Assembly (NCBI RefSeq): GCF_015265475.1
Contig: NZ_CP054493.1
Span: 2,356,001-2,420,000, forward strand
Reading direction: 5' to 3'
DNA: 64,000 bases
Source of the DNA: Candidatus Sulfurimonas marisnigri
Lineage (GTDB): Bacteria > Campylobacterota > Campylobacteria > Campylobacterales > Sulfurimonadaceae
Part shown: in pieces, positions 54,938 to 64,000 of the stretch
Layout of the letters: each line of letters opens with the position of its first letter
Numbering within the stretch: position 1 is the first letter of the stretch
Notes under the pieces: model-generated
What the model was told of the DNA's origin: nothing
Database searches by the model: none
The model's input: only the letters and a program-made list of their open reading frames with translations
Program-made: the position numbers and the translations under genes

Positions 54938-54978
54938 AAAAAGTTTCTACATGCAATCTTTACATGTAGAAACTTTTT
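54938..54978. terminator. Bidirectional terminator between metH and comM
   Basis: A perfect 16-bp inverted repeat AAAAAGTTTCTACATG / CATGTAGAAACTTTTT with a nine-base loop. The outer A and T runs give a U-tract on either strand. The comM stop codon overlaps its right arm. The inner part is a TACATGTA copy (54961-54968). Confidence 0.85.
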
Positions 54979-56485
54979 ATCTTCTCCTGTAACTCAAAGC
55001 CTCAAGAATATGTCTTTTCTCAATAGTGTCACTTCCATCTAAGTCAGCTATTGTTCTTGAGACCTTTTGAATCTTTTTTATTGCTCTAAATGTAAGCGTA
55101 AATCTATAAACTGCCATATCTAAAACTTCTTTTGCTTCACTACTTAGAACACAATACTTCTCTATATCTGAGTCACTAAGCTTTGCCGTAAATGTTGTTT
55201 GCCCTCTTTGTCTTACTCTTTTATGGACTTCTATAACCTGTTTGTGCATCTCTCTAGAACTTATAGTTGCCTCATCATTAGGATTTACATTTTGCATAAC
55301 AACACTCAAATCTATCCTGTCAATGAAAGGATCAGAGAGTTTGTTTTTGTATCTACTAATTTCTAGCTCGCTGCATCTGCACTCAATATGTTGATTTAAA
55401 AGATTCCCGCATGGACAAGGGTTCATCGCACTGACAAACAGAAAATCTGCAGGATACTCAACCTTCGCATTAACCCTTGATATTCTTATTTTATTATCCT
55501 GCAAAGGCTCTCTAAGCGCTTCTAATACTCCCTTTGAGAAGTGTGGTAACTCATCAAAAAACAGTATCCCTCTGTGCGCTAAACCAACTTCTCCTATTTT
55601 TGCCTTGAAACTGCCACCGCCGAAAACACTCGCACTTGTGGATGAGTGGTGAGGTGCTCTGTAACTGCGAAGTGGTTTAAATTCTGGTTCTTTTGCCTGG
55701 AGTGCGTCCAGCTTTGCTATATCTAAAATATCATCACTGCTTAGTGGTGGTAAAATATATCTAAGCCTCTGTGCTATCATACTTTTGCCACACCCTGGAC
55801 TTCCTTCAAGCAGTATATTGTGAAATCCGGCCGCACTTATTAGAGCTGATCTTTTAGCAACTTCCTGCCCTTTTACATCTAAAAAGTCTTCATCATATTT
55901 TTCATCATAATAGTAAGTTTCATCGTTTGAGGTATAGCTAGGGTAATCTATCTCACTCTGCTCCATGCTGGGGGAGACTGTCTCCTGATTTTTCAATAAC
56001 TCTATAGCTTCATTAAGTGTTTTTACCCCATAAAATTCTACATTTGGTATTCTTGAGAGTTTTTTTAGACTAACATATGGAACAATAGCCTTATGAATTA
56101 TTTTTTGATTGGCAAGAGATAGAATAAGTGGGTAGAGTTGTAAGTTCTCTTTTATAGCTCCATCAAGACCTAGTTCACCAAAAACAAACCATTCGCTAAA
56201 ATCGTCTTGTAGATAATCAAGCGCAATCATAAGCGCTATACTCAAGTCAAACTGACTCCCCTCTTTTTTAACATCACTAGGTGCAAGATTTATGGTAATT
56301 CTTTTTGGAGGGAAGGAGAACTCATTGCTTAAAAGTGCAGACTTTACACGCTCTTTAGATTCATTAATAGATGCACTAGCCATTCCAACAACACTAAATG
56401 AGGGGAGGCCCTTTGTAAGTGTAGACTCTACATGTACAACTTTTGCATCTATGCCCTCATATGTTGCACAACTAACCATTTTCAT
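54977..56485 (-). CDS. comM: ComM/YifB family Mg-chelatase-like ATPase
   Basis: 502 residues. The N-terminal domain (~1-170) begins VSCATYEGIDAKVVHVES and has the Lon-protease-like fold with PSDVKKEGSQFDLSIAL. The AAA+ module has Walker A EGSPGCGKSM, Walker B GILFFDELPHF and the ALREPLQDN region. PCPCGN and ECRCS bind zinc. ComM is a branch-migration helicase helping integration of transforming DNA; the family is widespread also outside competent bacteria. Starts near 56485; an ATG six bases later is possible. Confidence 0.9.
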   Translation of the reverse strand: MKMVSCATYEGIDAKVVHVESTLTKGLPSFSVVGMASASINESKERVKSALLSNEFSFPPKRITINLAPSDVKKEGSQFDLSIALMIALDYLQDDFSEWFVFGELGLDGAIKENLQLYPLILSLANQKIIHKAIVPYVSLKKLSRIPNVEFYGVKTLNEAIELLKNQETVSPSMEQSEIDYPSYTSNDETYYYDEKYDEDFLDVKGQEVAKRSALISAAGFHNILLEGSPGCGKSMIAQRLRYILPPLSSDDILDIAKLDALQAKEPEFKPLRSYRAPHHSSTSASVFGGGSFKAKIGEVGLAHRGILFFDELPHFSKGVLEALREPLQDNKIRISRVNAKVEYPADFLFVSAMNPCPCGNLLNQHIECRCSELEISRYKNKLSDPFIDRIDLSVVMQNVNPNDEATISSREMHKQVIEVHKRVRQRGQTTFTAKLSDSDIEKYCVLSSEAKEVLDMAVYRFTLTFRAIKKIQKVSRTIADLDGSDTIEKRHILEALSYRRR

Positions 56486-56576
56486 AATATCAACCTAATT
56501 TTAAGTTGCTATTATTTTACAATTATGATTTTTACATGTGGGTAAATATGACATTTTGTCATATAAAGAGCTAGAT

Positions 56577-57098
56577 TTAAGAGTTATTTTTCTCTTTTTG
56601 TACTCTCTTGTACTCTTTTTCAAACTTTTTTCTGCGGGAGTATGAAAGTTTATCTATAAACAAAACTCCATTTAGATGATCATACTCATGCTGTATAGCA
56701 ATACTAAGCAGTCCATCAGCTTCTAGTGATTTTGTATTGCCATGTCTATCTTGGTAATTAACAGTTATATATTCAAATCTATTAATATCTTCGTAAAAAG
56801 AAGGAACACTCAAACAACCCTCTTGATAAGTAGTCTCTCCGCTTTTATGTGTAATTACCGGATTAATAATCTCTATTAGATTATCAATTGGTTGCTCATC
56901 TTCTTCAGTAGGGAGATTAATGATTAGAATCTGCTTCGCATGTGCAACTTGAATTGCAGCCAGGCCGATCCCTCTTGACTCAATCATAACATGATACATA
57001 GCATCTAATAGTTTATGCAGCTGCTGATCAAATTTATCAACGGGCTTAGATTTTTCTTTGAGTTTTTTATTTGGATATTCTACTATATTTAAAATCAT
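56577..57098 (-). CDS. def: Peptide deformylase
   Basis: 173 residues. Removes the formyl group from new proteins. Motifs are GIGLAAIQVAHAKQ (GxGLAAxQ), EGCLSVPSFYEDI (Cys metal ligand) and IAIQHEYDHLNGVLFID (HExDH). The usual N-terminus starts MILNIVEYPNKKLKEKSKPV; the longer frame from 57143 runs into the upstream gene and is rejected. It follows the GGDEF-like gene by 13 bases on the same strand and is probably transcribed with it and clpP-tig. Confidence 0.95.
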   Translation of the reverse strand: MILNIVEYPNKKLKEKSKPVDKFDQQLHKLLDAMYHVMIESRGIGLAAIQVAHAKQILIINLPTEEDEQPIDNLIEIINPVITHKSGETTYQEGCLSVPSFYEDINRFEYITVNYQDRHGNTKSLEADGLLSIAIQHEYDHLNGVLFIDKLSYSRRKKFEKEYKRVQKEKNNS

Positions 57099-57111
57099 AT
57101 TTATTTTACAT

Positions 57112-58173
57112 CTACTCCGAAGGTGTTCTAAGCAAGACGGCAAAATCTAGCTTAGGATTTTGATATGCTTTTTCAATTCCGTCTAAAGAGCTAACAATAA
57201 TCTCTTCAACAGAATGCTCCTCAGTTACATCTGTAATACCTATAGATATTTTAAGCTGTATTTCACGGTCACCTAAAAAGAAATTACTATTTGAGACTAA
57301 TTCAGATAGTCTTTCACTTGCTTTTTTTGCACTTTCTATATCAGTATGTTTGAGGAGCATTGCAAAAACGCCATTTCCATAATGTGCAACTGTGTCGCTT
57401 CTTCTTGATGTCTTAAGTAAAAGTCTAGCCATAGTCTTAGTCATAAGCATCACAGCTTTTTCATTTTTTATACTATCTTTAAGGTCACGAGCAAGTTCTA
57501 TCATAATCAAAGAGCTTCTATGTTTAAACTTACTAATCAGTTCTATCTCTTGTTCAACTTTTGTCATCAAGTTACGTTTATTATAAACGCCATACTGATT
57601 GTCAAATATTGTTTCATTTTCTACATTTTTAATTATTTTCGCAGTATCATCATACATAGTTTTCATATTACTGCTTTGCTTTTTTAGAATTGTATTTAAT
57701 TTTAAAATATCTTCTTCTAAAGATGAAACAATACTAATTGATTGTTTTTCATCTGGACTATCTTTAAGTTCTTGTGCTCTTTTATCAAGTATTTTTGTCA
57801 TTAATGACATGTTTTTATAAAGATTTGCAGTTACGCCAAGTATATTCTTTACAGATGAGAAACCTTGCTTTAAACTCTGCTCAAGTCTAACACTGTTCTC
57901 ATCTTCATTACTCTCTTCAAGTTCTAATATTGAAGATATTTGCTTGTGCGTACTTTGACTTTTATCTTCTAATAATCTATCAAAATATAGTGAAAAATTA
58001 TTGGGGGTTGGTGGCAGACCATCTTTTATTAAGGCATTTAAAACCTCTTTTGAATATGATTCTAAATCACCTTCTGGTTCTGAATCTTGTAAACTGCTTT
58101 GAACACTATCATCTTCAGAAGATTTTGTATCTACAATATTACGACGACTTCTACTTCTTAAAGCTCCGGCCAT
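57112..58173 (-). CDS. Degenerate GGDEF-domain protein
   Basis: 353 residues. The N-terminal 200 are polar and helical with a coiled coil (LEEDILKLNTILKKQSSNMK). The C-terminal ~160 follow a GGDEF-domain layout: FDNQYGVYNKRNLMTKV, RSSLIMIELA, then DTVAHYGNGVFAMLL in place of RxGGDEF, and IQLKISIGITDV. The active-site signature GG(D/E)EF reads YGNGVF, so diguanylate cyclase activity is not expected. A role as GTP or c-di-GMP sensor is possible. It lies between clpP and def. Confidence 0.72.
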   Translation of the reverse strand: MAGALRSRSRRNIVDTKSSEDDSVQSSLQDSEPEGDLESYSKEVLNALIKDGLPPTPNNFSLYFDRLLEDKSQSTHKQISSILELEESNEDENSVRLEQSLKQGFSSVKNILGVTANLYKNMSLMTKILDKRAQELKDSPDEKQSISIVSSLEEDILKLNTILKKQSSNMKTMYDDTAKIIKNVENETIFDNQYGVYNKRNLMTKVEQEIELISKFKHRSSLIMIELARDLKDSIKNEKAVMLMTKTMARLLLKTSRRSDTVAHYGNGVFAMLLKHTDIESAKKASERLSELVSNSNFFLGDREIQLKISIGITDVTEEHSVEEIIVSSLDGIEKAYQNPKLDFAVLLRTPSE

Positions 58174-58190
58174 ATCAACTCCCTATTATA

Positions 58191-58778
58191 CTATTTACTT
58201 TTCTTAATTAAAACTTCGTCAATCATACCATATTCTTCACACTGCTTAGCGCTCATAAAGTTATCTCTGTCAGTATCTTTTTCTATTGTTTTAACATTCT
58301 GACCTGTATTTTTAGCTAATATTTCATTAAGTTCTTTTTTCATACGAAGAATCTCTTCAGCTTGAATTGCTATATCCGTAGCTTGACCTTGGGCTCCACC
58401 TAACGGTTGATGTATCATAATTCTTGCATGTGGAAGAGCATATCTCTTGCCCTTTTCACCACTTGAAAGTAAAAATGCCCCCATAGATGCTGCTTGACCT
58501 ACACATATAGTTGCTACATCTGGGCGGATGTAATTCATTGTATCAAAGATTGCCATACCTGCAGTAACAACTCCACCTGGAGAGTTTATGTAGAAATAGA
58601 TATCCTTTTCCGGATCCTCTGCTTCCAAAAATAACATTTGTGCTACTATAGAAGAGGCAACTGAGTCATTAACCTCTCCGCTGAGCATAATAATTCTATC
58701 TTTTAAAAGACGAGAGTATATGTCATATGAACGCTCACCACGTGCTGTTTTTTCAACTACATAAGGAATATAACTCAT
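58191..58778 (-). CDS. clpP: ATP-dependent Clp protease proteolytic subunit
   Basis: 195 residues. The catalytic triad is visible: Ser98 in GQAASMGAF, His123 in MIHQPLGG and an Asp near 172 (DRDNF). [15 protein letters not shown] forms the handle-side strand and [10 protein letters not shown] is the usual N-terminus. It forms the proteolytic barrel used by ClpX/ClpA. Follows tig by four bases, the conserved tig-clpP pair; clpX is not in the window. Confidence 0.96.
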   Translation of the reverse strand: MSYIPYVVEKTARGERSYDIYSRLLKDRIIMLSGEVNDSVASSIVAQMLFLEAEDPEKDIYFYINSPGGVVTAGMAIFDTMNYIRPDVATICVGQAASMGAFLLSSGEKGKRYALPHARIMIHQPLGGAQGQATDIAIQAEEILRMKKELNEILAKNTGQNVKTIEKDTDRDNFMSAKQCEEYGMIDEVLIKKSK

Positions 58779-58782
58779 CTAC

Positions 58783-60084
58783 TTACGCTTCTTTCATCTT
58801 TGAGTTAAGAATCTTAGTAAGAACTTTATCCTCAACCATTGACATCTGAATAGCAGGTAAATAGCCAGCACTCTTATACTTATCGTATGCTTCCTTAGGA
58901 TCTTGTCCCATTTGCATCGCTTCATAGTATATAGTTTGCATTACTTCATTCTCTTCGACTTTAACATTCTCAGCAGTAGCTAAAGAGTCAATAATAAATG
59001 TAGCTCTTACACTTTTTTCTGCATTTTCTCTAAAAGTTTCACGAAGTTCTTCTAATTTACTTGCATTTTCGCGAAGCTCTTTTATCTCATCTTCACTCAT
59101 TTCGCCTGCTTTTTTATTTAATGCAATATCAATCTCTTGCTCAACAACAAACTCTGGCAATGCAAACATAAACTTTCCTACAAGACTATCCAAAAGAGCT
59201 GGTTTTAACTCATCATTATAAAGTTTAGCTACGGCTTCATTTTCAAGCTGATTTTTTATTTGAGTTTTTAAGTTCTCTAAAGTAGGGTTATCTTGTCCAG
59301 CCAGAACTTTCTCCGCAAGTGCATCATCAATCTCTACTTTTACTTTTTCTTGAATATTATGCACGTTTACTTTAAACTCCGCATCTTTGCCAGCTAGTTT
59401 GTCTCCTCCATAGTTTTCAGGAAAAGTTACTTTTACAATTTTTTCTTCATCTATTTTCATTCCTATAACTTGGTCTTCAAAACCTGGAATAAATTGATTT
59501 GATCCAAGAACTAAAGCAAACTCTTTAGCTGCTCCACCTTCAAATAACTCTCCATCAATAGAACCTTCAAAATCTAGTATAACACTGTCACCACTTTTAG
59601 CTGCTCTTTTTCTTTTAAGATCAACAAACTTTCCTTGTGAATCAGCTAGCTTCTCTAATTTTTCATTAACTTCTTCATCTCCTATAGTAGGCTTGTCAAA
59701 TTCATCAACCGAATCTGCATAACTAGCAAGATCAATTTCTGGTCTTAATGCGATTTTCACAATTACATCTATTTTGTCATCACTTTTAACAAACTTAGAG
59801 ATATTTGGCTCACCTATTAGCGACTCGTTTGCAATTTTTAATTCATCAAGTCCCATGCTTAAAACTTCACGAAGTGCTTCAGCTTCTGCGTCTTGAACTA
59901 AACGACTACCATACTGTTTTTTGACTACAGATACAGGCACTTTACCCTTACGAAACCCTTGAACAACAGCTGTTTTTGTCAACTCTTTTGCTATTTTTTC
60001 TAAATTTGCATCTATCATTTCTTTTGGAATTACCGCTTCTATTTCAGCATTTGCAGCATCAATTTTATTTGTTTTGATTTTCAT
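58783..60084 (-). CDS. tig: Trigger factor
   Basis: 433 residues. Ribosome-bound chaperone. The N-terminal ribosome-binding domain contains VQGFRKGKVPVSVVKKQYG (the GFRxGKxP signature, near 40-45). A peptidyl-prolyl isomerase domain follows (SGDSVILDFEGSIDGELFEGG, then FIPGFEDQVIGMK). The C-terminal chaperone arms take up ~250-433. The ATG at 60084 with AAGGA is preferred over a TTG three bases upstream. Transcribed with clpP. Confidence 0.96.
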   Translation of the reverse strand: MKIKTNKIDAANAEIEAVIPKEMIDANLEKIAKELTKTAVVQGFRKGKVPVSVVKKQYGSRLVQDAEAEALREVLSMGLDELKIANESLIGEPNISKFVKSDDKIDVIVKIALRPEIDLASYADSVDEFDKPTIGDEEVNEKLEKLADSQGKFVDLKRKRAAKSGDSVILDFEGSIDGELFEGGAAKEFALVLGSNQFIPGFEDQVIGMKIDEEKIVKVTFPENYGGDKLAGKDAEFKVNVHNIQEKVKVEIDDALAEKVLAGQDNPTLENLKTQIKNQLENEAVAKLYNDELKPALLDSLVGKFMFALPEFVVEQEIDIALNKKAGEMSEDEIKELRENASKLEELRETFRENAEKSVRATFIIDSLATAENVKVEENEVMQTIYYEAMQMGQDPKEAYDKYKSAGYLPAIQMSMVEDKVLTKILNSKMKEA

Positions 60085-60175
60085 CAATTTCCTTTATTTA
60101 TGTTTGTTATTTATAGTTTTATAACTATTATTTTTAGCAATATTATCTAAATTCTGCTTTTGTATATCTTTAAGC

Positions 60176-60631
60176 TCAATTTTTGCATGACTTTGGTCTA
60201 AAAGTAAGTATTAATATCCATACAACAGCTACATCAATCATCACATCAGCGAAATTAAACACCGCAAAATCAAACCCACAATGCCAATAGACCATGTCCA
60301 CAACACCCTCATGTATAAATCTGTCATATACATTTGAAAAAGCACCTCCTAGCATTAATCCTGCTGGGAACGCGTAACAAACATCTTTAAGATAAACTAC
60401 ATAAAATAAAATACCAAAAATTAGTACTAATTGAATATATTTTAGCCATTCATCTAAAAAAGCAAACATGGAGAAAGCAACGCCTTTATTGTAAACTAAA
60501 ATCAAATCAATACATTCAGTGTAGTAGCGCCAGCCATCTACAAAAAGTGTTTTTATATTTTGATCAATAATAAAAACACCAACCATTGTAAGAGAGAGTA
60601 TTACTAATAAACGAAGAGTCTTATTATGCAT
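60176..60631 (-). CDS. lspA: Lipoprotein signal peptidase
   Basis: 151 residues with four membrane helices. LspA removes signal peptides of lipoproteins such as the one at 23826. Catalytic Asp residues are in [17 protein letters not shown] and [26 protein letters not shown] corresponds to the NxGxAFSM motif. It overlaps the end of glmM by eight bases and is expected to be co-transcribed. The C-terminal tail is short (RPKSCKN). Confidence 0.95.
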   Translation of the reverse strand: MHNKTLRLLVILSLTMVGVFIIDQNIKTLFVDGWRYYTECIDLILVYNKGVAFSMFAFLDEWLKYIQLVLIFGILFYVVYLKDVCYAFPAGLMLGGAFSNVYDRFIHEGVVDMVYWHCGFDFAVFNFADVMIDVAVVWILILTFRPKSCKN

Positions 60632-61964
60632 TTAAAGCTTTTTGGAAAAAATCAACAATATCATCTACATGTAGATTCATTTTTTTTGCATCCTTGCACT
60701 CAAGTAAAATTCTAAGCTTATTTTCTGTTCCTGAATAACGAATTAGATGACGAATGTTTTTTGCATCCAATTCTGCTAACTTAACTTCCAGTCCGTCAAT
60801 CTCTTTTAATGGTTTTTTATTTTTTATATTTATATTAACTAGCTTTTGAGGATAGAGCGGAAATGGGCGAAGAGCCTCTGAAGCTTTTTGATTTGTTTTT
60901 ATTAAAAGAGCAAGTGTCTGAAGTGCGCTAACTAAGCCATCTCCGGTTTTTGCATAATCACTTATTATTACATGTCCGCTCTGCTCACCGCCAAAGTTAA
61001 TCCCCTCTTTTTTCATAATCTCTAAAACATTTTTATCTCCAACATCAGACCTGAACAGTTTAAGACCCTTTTCCTTCATAAAATCATCCAAGCCTTGATT
61101 GCTCATAACTGTTGAGACGATAGCGCCACCTTTTAAAACACCGTTGTCATTCATGTATGAACCAAGAGCACCCAAAAGCTGGTCACCATCAACTATTTCA
61201 CCTTTCTCATCCACTATAACGAGTCTATCTGCATCACCGTCAAGAGCTATGCCCAAATCTGCTCTATATTTAACAACAGCCTCACACAAATCTTTGGTAT
61301 GAAGTGCGCCACACCCTTCGTTTATGTTAAACCCATCTGGTTTATTATGTAAAACAACAACATCTGCACCCAACTCTTCTAACACAGTAGGCCCAACAAT
61401 ATATCCTGCACCATTAGCTGCGTCTAAAACTATACGCATCCCTTTGAGAGAAATATCTCTTGGAAAAGAGTTTTTTAGCTGAACAATATAGCGGCCCACA
61501 ACATCATCAATTCTTTTAGCCTTGCCTATATTTTTTCCGGTAGTTTGCGCATCATGAAGTTTCTCTTCATTCAAATAAATGTTTTCTATCTCTTGCTCAA
61601 CACTACAAGATAGTTTATCTCCTTGACCGTCAAAAAATTTAATTCCATTATCCTCATAAGAGTTATGCGAAGCACTTATCATAATCCCAGCATCGCAGCG
61701 CATATTTTCGGTAATAAATGCTATCGCAGGAGTTGGCATTGGTCCAATTTGCACTACATCATAACCAATAGCCGTCAATCCGCTGACTATAGCATTCTCT
61801 ATCATATAGCCACTTCTGCGTGTGTCTTTTCCAACCAAAATTCTATTTGTTTTAGCACGAGATTTAAAGTATATACCAGCAGCCATGGCCACTTTCATCG
61901 CTAACTCTGCACTTAAAAAAGTACCAGCCTCACCTCTAACCCCATCTGTTCCGAATAATTTCAT
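60624..61964 (-). CDS. glmM: Phosphoglucosamine mutase
   Basis: 446 residues. Converts glucosamine-6-phosphate to glucosamine-1-phosphate for UDP-GlcNAc. The N-terminus [14 protein letters not shown] is the family start, so the longer frame to 62012 is rejected. The active-site phosphoserine is Ser99 in [13 protein letters not shown]; metal-binding LDGDADRLV and the substrate loop GGEQSGH follow, and [11 protein letters not shown] closes the protein. The operon partner is lspA. Divergent from rpsT. Confidence 0.96.
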   Translation of the reverse strand: MKLFGTDGVRGEAGTFLSAELAMKVAMAAGIYFKSRAKTNRILVGKDTRRSGYMIENAIVSGLTAIGYDVVQIGPMPTPAIAFITENMRCDAGIMISASHNSYEDNGIKFFDGQGDKLSCSVEQEIENIYLNEEKLHDAQTTGKNIGKAKRIDDVVGRYIVQLKNSFPRDISLKGMRIVLDAANGAGYIVGPTVLEELGADVVVLHNKPDGFNINEGCGALHTKDLCEAVVKYRADLGIALDGDADRLVIVDEKGEIVDGDQLLGALGSYMNDNGVLKGGAIVSTVMSNQGLDDFMKEKGLKLFRSDVGDKNVLEIMKKEGINFGGEQSGHVIISDYAKTGDGLVSALQTLALLIKTNQKASEALRPFPLYPQKLVNINIKNKKPLKEIDGLEVKLAELDAKNIRHLIRYSGTENKLRILLECKDAKKMNLHVDDIVDFFQKALNA

Positions 61965-62071
61965 AGTAATTCCATAATTTTTTAAGTGAAGTATTTTAAC
62001 ATAATTATCCAAATTATCCCCAAATCTTAAAATTCACCTTGTCTTTAACTTAATTTTAATTATATTTAAGC

Positions 62072-62077
62072 TAATAT
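62072..62077 (+). promoter_or_regulatory. Possible -10 box of rpsT
   Basis: TAATAT 34 bases before the rpsT ATG; GAGAAGGA serves as ribosome-binding site. Confidence 0.35.
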
Positions 62078-62110
62078 TCTGCACTAAAATTTAATGAGAA
62101 GGACTCATAC

Positions 62111-62371
62111 ATGGCAAATCACAAGTCATCAATTAAGAGAATTCGCCAAACTATCGTTCGTACAGAGCGTAATCGTTTCTACAGAACTCGTCTTAAAAAC
62201 ATTGTTAAGGATGTTCGTTCTGCAATCGAAGCAGGCAACAAAGAAGAAGCATCGTCAGCAATGACAGTAGCTAACAAACAAATTCAAAAATTTGTAAGCA
62301 AAGGTATCTTAAAAAAAGAAACTGCTGCTAGAAAAATAAGTCGTCTACACAGAGCTGTAAACGCAATATAA
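62111..62371 (+). CDS. rpsT: Ribosomal protein S20
   Basis: 86 residues, Lys/Arg-rich and helical. [21 protein letters not shown] is the typical N-terminus (first 20 residues shown in part) and [13 protein letters not shown] the C-terminus. It binds 16S rRNA early in 30S assembly. AAGGA lies eight bases before the ATG. prfA follows after 13 bases in the same direction, the usual order in Campylobacterota. Confidence 0.96.
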   Translation: MANHKSSIKRIRQTIVRTERNRFYRTRLKNIVKDVRSAIEAGNKEEASSAMTVANKQIQKFVSKGILKKETAARKISRLHRAVNAI

Positions 62372-62384
62372 GGTTAACAATTAA

Positions 62385-63452
62385 ATGTTAGCCGATAAAC
62401 TAAATCCGTTTATCAATCGATATAATGAACTTGGCGAAATGCTAAGTTCACCTGACATAACTTCAGACATCAAAAGAATGACTCAACTCTCCAAAGAACA
62501 ATCTTCACTTTTACCAATAGTTGAAAAAGCAAAAGAGTACAAATCAGTTATTGCACAAATTACTGAATCTAAAGAGATGTTGAGTGATCCAGAGATGATA
62601 GATATGGCGAAAGAAGAGCTTAAAGAGTTAGAACCTCAACTTCCAATTATTGAAGAAGAGATTAAACTTTTGCTTTTACCAAAAGATCCAAATGATGATA
62701 AAAATATCATTGTTGAGCTTCGTGCTGGAGCTGGTGGAGATGAAGCTGCTATCTTTGTTGGTAATCTTTTCGATGCTTACACGCGCTATGCAGATCTAAA
62801 AGGGTGGAAGATTGAGCTTTTAAGTACATCTCCATCTGATGCTGGCGGATTTAAAGAGATTATAGCACTTATTAAAGGTGATCAGGTTTATAGTAGATTG
62901 AAGTATGAAGGTGGAACTCACCGTGTTCAACGTGTTCCTGCAACAGAGTCACAAGGTCGTGTTCACACTTCAGCAATTACAGTCGCTGTTATGCCTGAAG
63001 TTGATGACGTTGAGATAGAGATAAATGAGAACGATCTAAAAATCGATGTTATGCGCTCATCTGGATGTGGAGGGCAAAGTGTAAATACAACAGATTCCGC
63101 TGTTCGTATAACTCACTTGCCTACTGGTTTAGTTGTTACCAACCAAGACCAAAAATCTCAACACAAAAATAGAGAAAAAGCTATGAAGGTTCTAAAAGCT
63201 AGACTTTATGACTTAGAGATGCGAGAAGCACAAGCTAAAGATAGTGCAACAAGGTCTGTTCAAGTTGGAACCGGAGATAGAAGTGGAAGAATTAGAACAT
63301 ATAATTATCCACAAAATCGCATAAGTGATCATAGAATAACGTTAACGCTTTACAGATTGAATGAGATTATGAGTGGTGGACTTCTCGATGAAGTTATTGA
63401 CAATCTTATAACAGATCATCAAGCTAAAATAGTAGAGGCAGCTGGACTCTAG
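62385..63452 (+). CDS. prfA: Peptide chain release factor 1
   Basis: 355 residues. Recognises UAA and UAG stop codons. The GGQ motif is in [17 protein letters not shown], the codon-recognition loop corresponds to [19 protein letters not shown], and the C-terminus [19 protein letters not shown] is standard. [14 protein letters not shown] marks the class I release factor core. Co-transcribed with rpsT; the end is marked by a short hairpin. Confidence 0.96.
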   Translation: MLADKLNPFINRYNELGEMLSSPDITSDIKRMTQLSKEQSSLLPIVEKAKEYKSVIAQITESKEMLSDPEMIDMAKEELKELEPQLPIIEEEIKLLLLPKDPNDDKNIIVELRAGAGGDEAAIFVGNLFDAYTRYADLKGWKIELLSTSPSDAGGFKEIIALIKGDQVYSRLKYEGGTHRVQRVPATESQGRVHTSAITVAVMPEVDDVEIEINENDLKIDVMRSSGCGGQSVNTTDSAVRITHLPTGLVVTNQDQKSQHKNREKAMKVLKARLYDLEMREAQAKDSATRSVQVGTGDRSGRIRTYNYPQNRISDHRITLTLYRLNEIMSGGLLDEVIDNLITDHQAKIVEAAGL

Positions 63453-63468
63453 TCTCAAAAGAGACTAG
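63449..63468. terminator. Hairpin between prfA and dapF
   Basis: CTAGTCTC-AAAA-GAGACTAG, perfect eight-bp stem overlapping the prfA stop; a second small stem AGGC/GCCT (63467-63480) follows. No T-run, so termination strength is uncertain. Confidence 0.5.
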
Positions 63469-63478
63469 GCTTTAGTGC

Positions 63479-64000
63479 CTAAATCTCCCAGTCAGTTTCA
63501 AAGACCTTCTTAACCATACCCTTAAAAGTAATAGTTTTATCATTCATACCCAAATAAAGAGTATCGCCGCTTTTTGGATAAACCTCAATGTTGCTACTAA
63601 TTTTTTTCTCTGCTAGTGCCCTATAAAAACAAGCAGCCATTCCCGTCCCACACGCTAAAGTTTCATCCTCAACACCGCGCTCATACGTTCTAACTCTTAA
63701 GTTATTTCCATCAACAAAAGCTATATTTACATTTGCATTATATTTATATCTTAGTTCTCTAGCTTCTAGTATGTTAAACTCTTCTATATTGTCTGTAAAG
63801 CTTACCATATGAGGAACACCTGTATCTAGTTTCCACCAATTTTTTCCGCCAAATATTATATCTTTTTCTAAAATCTTTGGCTGGGTAAGCTCACTAAGGA
63901 CCATTCCACTATTAGCACTATTTGCATCAACCTCAGCCTTTATTACGCCTGCTTCAGTTAAAAAACTCATATTTTTTGGAGCCAATTCATTGTAAAAAGC
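63479..64000 (-). CDS. dapF: Diaminopimelate epimerase, C-terminal part (5' end outside the window)
   Basis: 173 residues of a protein that normally has about 250; the frame is open to the right edge. Converts LL- to meso-diaminopimelate for lysine and peptidoglycan. The second catalytic Cys is in DETLACGTGMAACFY; VPHMVSFTD and YERGVEDETLA match the family. The first catalytic Cys (in the MCGNG-type motif) lies beyond the window. The ends of dapF and prfA face each other with 26 bases between them. Confidence 0.93.
   Translation of the reverse strand, partial: AFYNELAPKNMSFLTEAGVIKAEVDANSANSGMVLSELTQPKILEKDIIFGGKNWWKLDTGVPHMVSFTDNIEEFNILEARELRYKYNANVNIAFVDGNNLRVRTYERGVEDETLACGTGMAACFYRALAEKKISSNIEVYPKSGDTLYLGMNDKTITFKGMVKKVFETDWEI

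Noticed and set aside
61965-62012. Upstream start for glmM
   Set aside because: The family N-terminus [11 protein letters not shown] begins at 61964 with a GGA site before it.

Overview
The window is an AT-rich chromosomal segment from a Campylobacterota (epsilonproteobacterial) bacterium, most likely Sulfurimonas or a close relative. The grounds are: tandem short flagellins next to fliD-fliS and Maf motility accessory factors; the futalosine-pathway gene mqnD; NifS-NifU as Fe-S assembly proteins; a recA-eno-ftsB-like operon; a DUF493/moaC/mobA group; and low-GC codon use with frequent TTG and GTG starts. I see no rRNA, tRNA, CRISPR array, insertion sequence or prophage. The assignment rests on family recognition and gene order, not on a database search.

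Region 1 (1-13.85 kb) is a motility island. On the minus strand, fliD, fliS and a fliT-like gene lie behind a sigma-28-type promoter. A tightly packed plus-strand operon of six genes follows: CBS-methyltransferase, radical SAM/SPASM, PLP aminotransferase, methyltransferase and two Maf proteins. It looks like a flagellin-modification locus and is the best candidate here for an undescribed pathway. Four minus-strand flagellin genes come next. The one nearest the modification operon has a sigma-54-type promoter. The other three have sigma-28-type promoters, one of them degenerate, and they share near-identical leaders, terminators and coding ends.

Region 2 (13.9-28.3 kb) holds topA-yfcE-bioB, then a folded RNA leader in front of a cation/proton antiporter and a truncated AMMECR1-like gene. 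Next is a minus-strand operon for an uncharacterised FtsX/LolD-like ABC system with membrane partners, ending in a YceI pseudogene that has two in-frame stops. Envelope proteins follow: a metallophosphoesterase, a lipoprotein, SYLF, DUF3015, a DUF4105 protein with an apparent non-ATG start, and an AMIN-domain protein.

Region 3 (28.3-41 kb) is largely housekeeping: ftsB-like, eno, recA, mqnD, fliQ, murB, nifU, nifS, leuC, an OmpA-family protein with exact 96-bp repeats, and mobA-moaC-DUF493. An 860-bp stretch before leuC holds decayed remnants of a sensor protein and a helix-turn-helix protein. A short palindrome in front of nifS looks like an operator.

Region 4 (41-64 kb) carries a coiled-coil protein of unknown function, then aroC-rnc-rnhA with a LapB-like TPR protein, a YeiH-type exporter, a giant AsmA/DUF748 protein, ccoG, metH, a ComM/YifB ATPase, def, a degenerate GGDEF protein, clpP-tig, lspA-glmM, rpsT-prfA and the 3' part of dapF. 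Across the whole window the palindrome TACATGTA recurs far more often than base composition predicts.
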